Source: Deinandra increscens subsp. villosa (taxonomy: Eukaryota > Streptophyta > Magnoliopsida > Asterales > Asteraceae). From it: a DNA stretch of 64,000 nt. Positions 56,840 through 64,000 of the stretch are shown here, piece after piece. Each line of letters begins with the position of its first letter. Within the stretch, counting starts at the first letter, position 1. Under the pieces are notes generated by a model. The model saw nothing but the letters and a program-made list of their open reading frames with translations. It was not told where the DNA came from and did no database searches. Position numbers and translations under genes: made by a program. The stretch spans positions 21,187,896 to 21,251,895 of the forward strand of contig JBCNJP010000003.1 of the NCBI GenBank assembly GCA_039602395.1. Reading direction: 5' to 3'.

Positions 56840-56930
56840 TTAGAGTAGCATCTGGGTTGTAGATAGTGGATGTTCTTGCCATATGAAAGGAAATAGAGAT
56901 TTATTGAAAAACACAAAAAAGAGTTAATGG
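56840..56930 (+). pseudogene. Protease active-site region of L
   Basis: VVDSGCSCHMKGN-like sequence with the D-S-G triad at 56862-56870, typical of SIRE-like copia protease. The surrounding frame has stops, then shifts into 56927. Confidence 0.7.
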
Positions 56931-58878
56931 AGGACCTGTTGCTTTTCGGAAGCACTGAGGGTAAACTTTCTGGACAAGGAATTGTTACAAATTGGAAGCT
57001 TGCCTTAGATAAGGTAAATTATGTTGATGTCCTAAACTTCAATCTTCCTAGTGTCTCACAAATGTGTGACAAGAAATTGAATGTTTTGTTCAATGAATCA
57101 GAAGCTCTCATCCTTAAACCAGGTGTTAAAATACCTGATGAAATGATTTTAATAAAATCACCTAGGAAGGATGGTCTATACATCCTGGATATGACACATA
57201 CTACATCTAAGGATGGTATCACCTGCTTTATATCCAAGGCTTCTGTTGATGAATCGGATCTATGGCACAGAAGATTAGGCCATGTGAACTTTAAAACTAT
57301 GAAATAGCTTGTAAAACTTGGTTTGGTCAAAGGTTTACCCAATAAAATGTTCACATGTGCAGAGCAGTGTGTTGCTTGTTTAAAAGGTAAGCAACACAAA
57401 TCTTCTCATAAGCCCAAATTGGGAAGCTCTATTTCAATGCCCTTAAAAGTGCTACATATGGACTTATTTGGTCCTACAAGGGTGAAAAGCTTGGGAAAAA
57501 GTCTTATTGTTTTGTTATAACTGATGATTTTTCAAGATACACCTGGTTTTTCTCTCTTTCAACCAAAGATGAAACCCCTGAAATTTTAAAAGCATTAATC
57601 ATTCAGCTTGAAAATGAGTCTAATTTAAAAGTCAAAACAATAAGAAGTGACAATGGTACAAAGTTTAAGAACCATGTGTTAAACTCTTTCTGTGAAGAAA
57701 AAGGAATTGCTAGGCAATTCAGTGCAGCTAGAACACCTCAGCAAAATGGTGTTGCTGAGAGGAGAAATAGAACTCTTATAGAGGCTGCAAGATCCATGTT
57801 GGCTGGATCAAAATTGCCTGTAACTTTTTAGGCAGAAGCAGTAAATACTACATGCTATGTGCAAAACAGGATTTTGATTGTGAAAGGATAAAACAAGACA
57901 CCTTATGAAATTTGGAGAAAAAGAAAACCAAATATCTATTTTCTTAAATCATTTGGTTGTCCTGTTACAATATTAATAACTAATGAGCAGTTATCAAAAT
58001 TTTCTACAAATCTGTTGAGGGCTATTTTGTTGGATACTCTGGTGTCTCTAAAGCATACAAAGTATACAACACCAATTCTAAAAATTTTGAAGAAACCATA
58101 AATGTTGTATTCAATGAGAAATTAAAGTTCAAATTTAGAACTGAGCCCTCATGGTTATTTGATATTGACTCACTAACCACTACTTTCGATTTAACTATTG
58201 AGAAGCCTTCTAGTAAAAATGTGCAGGTATAAGTACCTCAAGTTACTGATTGTGGCAGGCTTAAAGGGGTTGATCCTCCATTCTTTCATCAGTAAGCACA
58301 AACCGTTCATCCCAACAACCAAATTCAACTTGACTCTAGGAGCTGTAATTCAATAAAATTCTGATGGAATACCTATTCCTCAAGTTGTAAACGAGTCAGA
58401 TGAGTCAGCTGAAGACAATCTTATAACAAATAAAGATACAACTGATGGTCTTTGAAATTCTAGCAATGAAAGTGATGAAGGAAATCAAGATACTCAATCA
58501 CACGATTTAGTCTCAACTCCAACTGATAGTAATGACTCAAACTCTCTTTCACCTGAGAAGCTGAGCTCACCTACTCCTGTTGATGAAACAAAATCATATG
58601 AAATAATCATTGAGCCTATTGCATCACTATCTCAAGAATCACCCTCTTCAACAAAAAGACCAGATTAGTGCTTATGAATGAGTTTACTCCGTTAAACTTG
58701 CATGAGCCTAACTACAATCATTAATTCCCACCCTCCTATAACTCTAGAGTAATGAAGAATCATCCTCTATAGAATATAATTATAGAAGTTGAAGTACATG
58801 TGCTTACAAGAAGCAAATCTGCAGAAGCTAATTTTTTGTCTACATGCATGTTTCTTGTCTCAGGTATAACCAAAGAAA
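56927..58878 (+). pseudogene. Integrase of L and linker to RT
   Basis: 56927-57307 contains the pre-integrase LWHRRLGHVNFKTMK; TAG at 57305. 57323-57520 has CVACLKGKQHKSSHK (zinc-binding Cys pair) and HMDLFGPTRV (first catalytic Asp). After a shift, SDNGTKF (second Asp) and QQNGVAERRNRT (Glu) occur at about 57645-57775, so the D,D,E residues are intact. A TAG replaces the Trp expected after LPVTF at about 57830. A TAA follows at about 57888. 57950-58878 is eroded, with traces of integrase C-terminus and linker. Confidence 0.85.
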
Positions 58879-59587
58879 GTGAATGAAGCACTGAGAGAAA
58901 ACAGTTGGATTGAAGCCATGCAGGAAGAGTTGCTTCAAATCAACAAGCAAAGAGTATGGGAATTGGTGGATTTGCCAGAAAATGCACCACCACCATTTGG
59001 AACAAAATGGGTATTTAGAAACAAGAAGGATGAAGGAGGCATTGTGGTGAAAAACAAGGCAAGGTTAGTAGTTCAAGGCTTTGCTTAAGAAGAAAGAATA
59101 GACTATGATGAAGGTTTTGCTCCAGTAGCAAGATTGGAAGCAATAAGGATATGTTTTGCGTATGTTGCTTACAAGAACTTTCATGTCTACCAAATGGATG
59201 TCAAAAGTTCTTTTGTGTATGGATTATTGAATGAAGAAGTTTATGTGTGTCAACCACCTAGGTTTGAAGATCCACATCATCCAAACAAGGTGTGTAAACT
59301 AATAAAAGCTCTGTATGGTCTTAAACATGCTCCAAGGACCTGGTATGAGACTCTCTCTTGTTATATAATTAAATATGGATACAAAAAGAGGAGCTATTGA
59401 CAAAACTCTCTTCATCAAAACAATTGGTAAGGATCTCCTCATGGTACAAATTTATTTTGATGATATAATCTTTGGTTCAAATATTGATACTCTCTGTAGG
59501 GAGTTTGAAGCCTTGATGCAAGCTAAGTTCGAAATGAGTTCTATGGGTGAACTCGCTTTCTTTTTAGGGCTTCAAGTAAAGCAATGA
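58879..59587 (+). pseudogene. Reverse transcriptase of L
   Basis: WIEAMQEELLQINKQRVWEL and KARLVVQGFA open the domain. A TAA at 59086-59088 sits where Gln is usual (GFAQEE in relatives). 59134-59400 has YQMDVKSSF and [13 protein letters not shown] one-base slip in an A-run near 59382 moves to 59375-59587, with the catalytic box reading IYFDDIIFGS (Phe for the usual Val) and MGELAFFLGLQVKQ. The two catalytic Asp are kept. Confidence 0.9.
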
Positions 59588-60397
59588 AAAGAAGGCATCT
59601 TTCTGAATCAATCAAAGTACATTCAGGATATGCTAAAGAGGTTTGACATGTTGTCATACTCTACTGCTAAAACTCCTATATCAACATCACACACATTAAC
59701 ATCTGATGTAACTGGTGAACCTGTTGATGAGCACACATAAAGAGCTATGATTAGTTCTCTTATGTATCTAACAGCTAGCAGACCCGACATCATGTTTGGT
59801 GTTTGCTTGTGTGCTAGATATCAAGCTGGATCAAAGGAATCACACTTAAATGCTGTGAAAAGAAGTTTTAGGTACCTAAAAGGACAACCAAAACTAGGGT
59901 TGTGGTATTCTAAAAACAAAGACTTCAATTGAAGGCTTTTACAGATAGTGACTACGAAGGATGCAATCTTGACAAAAAGTCAACATCTGGTGGTTGTCAA
60001 TTTCTTGGTGACAGACTTGTCTCATGGCAATGCAAGAAGCAAACATGTGTCTCAACTTCTACAGCAAAAGCTGAGTATATTGCAGCTTTAGCATGCTCTG
60101 GTCAAGTTCTGTGGATTCAAAGTCAGATGATAGACTATGGCATCAACTTCATGGAGACTCCTGTGTATGCTGACAACACAAGTGCCATCAACATTACCAA
60201 CAGTCCAGTCAAACATTAAAAAACAAAGCACATTGAGATCAGATATCATTTTATTAGAGACTCGTGTTGAAAAGAAGTCAATCACACTTCATCATGTTCC
60301 AACTGAAAATCAATTGGCTGACTTATTTACAAAAGGATTTGATGAGGCTAGATTCTTCTACCTTATCACAGCCATAGGCATGATGAATTTTGATTAA
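59588..60397 (+). pseudogene. RNase H of L
   Basis: 59747-59932: SSLMYLTASRPDIMFGVC and RSFRYLKGQPKLGLW. 59929-60219: AFTDSDYEGCNLDKKSTSGG (first Asp) and STAKAEYIAALAC (Glu). 60137-60397 in another frame: FTKGFDEARF and NQLADLFTKG. A stop interrupts the KH-KTKHIEIRYH junction at about 60218. These motifs mark the SIRE-type copia lineage. Confidence 0.9.
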
Positions 60398-61249
60398 ATA
60401 AAACCATATCCAAGAACTAGTTAAAATGATTTTTGGATCCCTCTCTTGATACAAAAAGAAAAAGGAAATTATTTTTCTTCTTCCTAGGTAAGTTCCTTTG
60501 GAAGAAAAAGTGAAGAGCTCACCCGAAATAACTTATCTCGAGCAAAAACCTTTTGAAAAGTCCTTAAGCCACAACATTTCTTGTTAAAAGTGTTTCCGAG
60601 GTAATCTCTCCCGAGATAACTTCAGCCGGAGTAAATAATGTTATTTAGGGAAGAGTAATATTCTCACCCGAGGTAATCTCTCCCGAGATAACTTCAGCCG
60701 GAGTAAATAATGTTATTTAGGGAAGAGTAATCTCACCTGAGGTAACTTCACCCAAAGTAATCTTACTTATGTCGGATGAAGATATTTCACCCGAGATAAT
60801 CTCTACCGGGTCAACAAATTGAAAGGAGTATCTCTTGTGAAGACCTCTTCCGAGGTAATCTCACCCGAGATAATAAGTTACCTAGGTTCTCGGTAAAAAT
60901 ATCTTCTGAGATAAATTTTTACTGAAAACTTAATCAAGGGTTTTTCTCCTTAAGAAATATATCAACGCAAGTTGTCGATGGGGAACGGTTGGTCCAAGGA
61001 GAGTTTGCCACATCACCCCACCTTTTTCTCTTTTACCACACCCACTTGCACTTTTTACAGCAACAATCCCTTCCACGTCCCTAATTTAAAGCAACCCATT
61101 TTTAACCTGAACCCAGGATTCCACGATTCTACAAAGCAATTACACCCATTTACTCAGCGAATCACTCACAAACTGCCAAATCTTCACTTTCTCTGCATTC
61201 CTACTCCCATTTCTCCGATTTTCTTCATTTCCAACCTACATCAACTACA
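60398..61249 (+). other. Spacer of L between pol and third ORF
   Basis: Noncoding apart from an unrecognised 132-codon frame 60972-61370 that overlaps the third-ORF start in another phase. Holds the CCGAGGTAA array (60530-60905). Confidence 0.6.
60530..60905 (+). repeat. CCGAG(A/G)TAA array with a 72-bp tandem duplication
   Basis: At least nine CCGAGGTAA/CCGAGATAA-type words. 60596-60659 is repeated at 60668-60731. CCGAGGTAA near 60858 faces TTACCTAGG near 60885. The same core word fills 56221-56385 in this element. Confidence 0.8.
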
Positions 61250-61819
61250 ATGGCTCCCAAAGAAAAGAAAAGATAATCATCATCTGATGCAAATGCACTC
61301 TTTCATGCCGACCATAATACGATGGAGCTCCTGTGGAAAACAGAGAGTAATTCTATATTACATGAGATGATTAATTTCCACACTGCATCACACATTCGCT
61401 ACGCTCTTACGATATACCCAAATATATGTGAAGAGGTGACAACTAAATTTTGGTGAAATGCGTTAAGAACAAAGAATGCTGATGGAGTGTCTGAAGTACA
61501 CTCAACTATTCAAGAGCACGACGTAACCATTACTGAAGATGTCATACGAACACACCTGAAATTCAATGACCTAGGAGGATTCTGAGAGGTGCCTTCCTTT
61601 GAATATCTCACCACTTTAAGGGCTGTAGGTTATGGAGGCACTGAAAAGAAACTAAAGAAATCTCAACTGACATTCAAATGGAGATTTTTGGCTCATGTGA
61701 TTCTTGCTAATCTCTCATCAAAGAAAAGTGTTGATGAACTTTCAGCTGTACAAGCCTCAGCTTTTTTTTAGCTTGGTACAAGGTCAGAACTTTAATTTTT
61801 CTAGAATGGTGCTAGATGG
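61250..61819 (+). pseudogene. Third ORF of L, N-terminal part (cut by element M)
   Basis: Starts ATG 61250 (MAPKEKKR), then stops at 61274 (TAA), 61454 (TGA) and 61583 (TGA). All are in one frame of about 173 codons that otherwise reads smoothly (HADHNTMELLWKTESNSI, EHDVTITEDVIRTHLKF, WRFLAHVILANLSSKKS). An 8-T run at 61757-61764 adds one base and ends the frame at 61771. The protein is of unknown function; position after pol is the env-position ORF of SIRE-like elements. Element M starts at 61820 and truncates it. Confidence 0.65.
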
Positions 61820-62726
61820 TGTTATACCCTAAATCTTCGGCTGATAATCCAGGGTACAGGTATAGACCAGGGGCAGGTATGACCCAGGAATCGTATGACC
61901 CTGAATTTGGCAGGTAATGTTCGGTGACCCTGAATGTGTCAATAGTAAAGTGATGACCCAGGATGTCGACTTCATTCAGGGAAGTTTACATTCATTTTAT
62001 ACTATATAAATATGATCTAAAATGTGCATAATCCAGGGTTACCCTTATTTTATAGATGACCCAGCATGTGGAAATGACCCTGCATGCCAGGGCATTGTCG
62101 CTAACAGTTTGTGTGCCTATATTTGATCAAGGACAGGTTGACGAAGTCTACTAACGGTCGCATAAAACAAGCTAAAGACTTATTTCGCACGTGGTCAAAG
62201 TCAGTTAGCTGGAAACTCGGTCAACCAACTGAAAGAGATGTTGAAGAGGAGATCCCTGGAATATCGGACAAGTTGTTGAAGATCTAGGAGTATATATATA
62301 GGACACTTAGTCATTTATTCAGCTCATTCGAGCTTTACTCATTGTATTCTCGTACCGATTCTTCTGCATACTCATTGTACTCAAACATTTACGTGCTCAA
62401 TAAATTGGTAGCGTGTGTTATCGCTACCCAGGGTTTTTATGCCGGCGGCGCCTTAGAGACATCTAAGGGATAAGGGCTTTTCCCTAGTAAAATTCTCGGT
62501 GTTCCTACTTGCATTCAAGGCTTCATTTGTGTTATTATCTTTCTCAATCAATTTCATAACTAAACTTATATTTTAACCCAGGATTCCTGCTTTTGTCCCT
62601 GGAATCCAGTTGTTGTCCCAGGATTTTTACAAACAGTTTTCGTATCTTAATCCTAGGCACCAAACCTCACAATCTTATTTGGTTCAAGTTTTACTAAATT
62701 TGCTTAAGTAATTTTTAGCCAAAACA
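61820..62726 (+). repeat. 5' LTR of element M (907 bp)
   Basis: Starts TGTTATACCC and ends CCAAAACA. TATATATATAGG (62292-62303) is a plausible TATA box. Many ACCCAGG/CCAGGGT words are scattered across the LTR. Confidence 0.75.
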
Positions 62727-62729
62727 ATT

Positions 62730-62747
62730 TGGCGCCCACCGTGGGGC
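62730..62747 (+). other. Primer binding site of M (not Met type)
   Basis: TGGCGCCCACCGTGGGGC three bases after the LTR. The tRNA was not determined by comparison here; the TGGCGCC start is that of Tat/Athila-type plant gypsy elements. Confidence 0.75.
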
Positions 62748-62821
62748 AATTGGTGTCAATTTTTTGTCAAACTCTTTTCAGATTTGTCCTAAACCTGATT
62801 TTTACCAAAATCTACCAGAAA

Positions 62822-64000
62822 ATGTCGACACAAATGAACACCTCGAATGTCTCGGTTTCTGCTGTAACTGCTTCAACAACTGGAGTTGCCCAACCAGGTA
62901 CAAGGACCAGTATTTCGACAAGTGGAGTCACTTCATCGGCTCCAGGGTTTAATGCCTCAACTTCAGCTACGCGCAGTGACGGACCGATAGTCAACCATGA
63001 AGTGATCGAAACTGAAAACATCCCAGAAGACCCTGTCTTAATATCTGACACTGATATCCTAGCAACATTCAGTAAATTGGAGCGCCATATGGAACTCAAA
63101 CAGAAGGTGAACTAGGAATTCATGGCTCAATTGAGCACTCAGCCGTCGCCACTCGACCCCAGAATTCTGAATTTCAGTACCCCTGGAAGTAATTCCAGGG
63201 TACATGAAGGTGTCGCCCCACTGAACTGGAGATCAACGTCCTTCCCTACTCAAATGGCCCATGCTGATTTATCCAGAATGACTACCATCAGAGAACCAGT
63301 CTTTAATCCTGGGACAAACATACCCCAGGATGTCAGTAACACTCCTCAAACTTTCACCCATTATGCTAATACTAACAATTCAGTGCAGGATTCAGGAATC
63401 AGCCCATCAGTGGAGCGATAAATCCAAAAACTCAAGAGAATGATTTCAAGTGTCCCAGGAGTTTTACAGCATATCCCTGAAGTTGGAGCAGCAAGTCATA
63501 GAGTGTCCAGGTTTGCTCCACCAATTTGTGACGTGGAAATACCCAAAAGGTTTCAAACTCCCAGCATGAAACCTTATGATGGCACAACAGACCCTGAAAA
63601 ACATGTGGCACAGTATCGTGAAAGAATGGAGGTTATCTACATGCCCCCTGAAATTAAGGAGGCATGCCTATGCAAAGGATTCGGATCTACCTTGACAGGA
63701 GCGGCCTTAAAATGGCTCTTGAATGTTCCTCCTTACTCTATTACTTCATTTTCACATTTAATCAATTTATTTAACAATCAGTTCTCTTGCAGCCGCAGCT
63801 TTGAAAAACTAACAAGTGATTTGTATAGGGTGACCCAGAATGCAGGTGAAACCCTAAGGAATTTCGTTAGCAGGTTTAGCAGAGAAGCCTTGGAGATACC
63901 AAACATGGACATGGCGACTGCAGTCCAGGCCTTCAAGATGGGACTTAACAAAGATTCACCATTCTATCAAGATCTAGTCATGAATCCATGTCACAACATG
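62822..64000 (+). pseudogene. Gag of M (two stops, continues past window)
   Basis: Single frame from ATG 62822 (MSTQMNTSN), Ser/Thr-rich N-terminus of about 190 residues. Stops TAG 63113-63115 and TAA 63419-63421. From 63422 the frame stays open to the window end and contains the retrotransposon gag core: MKPYDGTTDPEKHVAQY, then ALKWLLNVPPYSI and FSREALEIPNM. Ty3/gypsy Tat-like gag. Protease and pol should follow outside. Confidence 0.85.

Larger units (their letters stand above)
55811..61819 (+). mobile_element. Element L: plus-strand SIRE-like copia element (gag-pol and third ORF)
   Basis: Gag remnant, protease, integrase, RT and RNase H run in copia order, then an 850-bp spacer and the start of a third ORF. 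LTRs are not in the window: the 5' end abuts the inverted ORF3 fragment near 55811 and the 3' part is cut by element M at 61820. Multiple stops and shifts. Confidence 0.8.
61820..64000 (+). mobile_element. Element M: Tat-like Ty3/gypsy element, 5' end
   Basis: LTR 61820-62726, primer site 62730 onward, leader and gag, continuing past the window. Inserted in the third ORF of L. The primer site (TGGCGCCCACCGTGGGGC) and the gag type place it with Tat/Athila-like, non-chromodomain gypsy elements. Confidence 0.8.

Noticed and set aside
60972..61370. 132-codon plus-strand ORF as a gene
   Set aside because: Overlaps the third ORF in another frame, has no domain and lies in spacer DNA.

Overview
The window is plant nuclear DNA made almost entirely of transposable elements. 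Coding capacity comes from Ty3/gypsy and Ty1/copia LTR retrotransposons, with initiator-Met-type primer binding sites, plant chromovirus and SIRE/Tat-like proteins, MITEs and a tRNA-like SINE. I found no convincing host gene, rRNA, tRNA gene or CRISPR array. The mix of Tekay-like chromoviruses, SIRE-like copia elements with an extra third ORF, and a Tat-like gypsy fits a large eudicot genome. Asteraceae is my guess, not a demonstration.

Layout. 1-7129: minus-strand gypsy element A, with near-identical LTRs but almost no coding capacity, inserted into the 5' LTR of plus-strand gypsy element B. 7130-13257: element B (LTR remnant, open gag with a nonsense third codon, eroded pol, truncated 3' LTR). 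13258-15905: 3' end and complete 2.6-kb LTR of another plus-strand gypsy, C. 16098-29717: minus-strand chromovirus D (gag, protease, RT, RNase H, integrase, chromodomain-like tail) with a 5' copia fragment E inside its leader. 29740-31445: plus-strand copia remnant F whose reading frame is cut by D. 31446-36577: noncoding DNA with two related MITEs, a (CCA)n tract and a SINE-like sequence. 36578-43357: a 535-bp Mutator-type foldback element G split by an almost complete copia element H with a perfect 5-bp target duplication. 43961-44331: a small TAA-flanked MITE. 44440-51581: copia-type element J in an LTR / deleted interior / LTR / longer interior arrangement; it has gag but no pol, and carries three consecutive long hairpins in its 3' noncoding part. 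51582-55810: minus-strand SIRE-like pieces K, including a third-ORF (env-position) fragment. 55811-61819: plus-strand SIRE-like element L, gag-pol plus start of third ORF. 61820-64000: 5' LTR, primer site and gag of a Tat-like gypsy element M inserted into that ORF and running off the window.

How it works together. These are nested, mostly dead copies: stop codons (many of the CGA-to-TGA type), small frameshifts and deletions break nearly every polyprotein. Several copies (A, J) look non-autonomous and would have needed proteins from relatives. The most unusual signal is not a gene. Several families carry a private, short, often self-complementary motif repeated many times in LTR, leader or 3' spacer. 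In J this reaches the level of three adjacent hairpins with the same apical loop, unrelated outer stems, and G-U pairs that favour the sense RNA.
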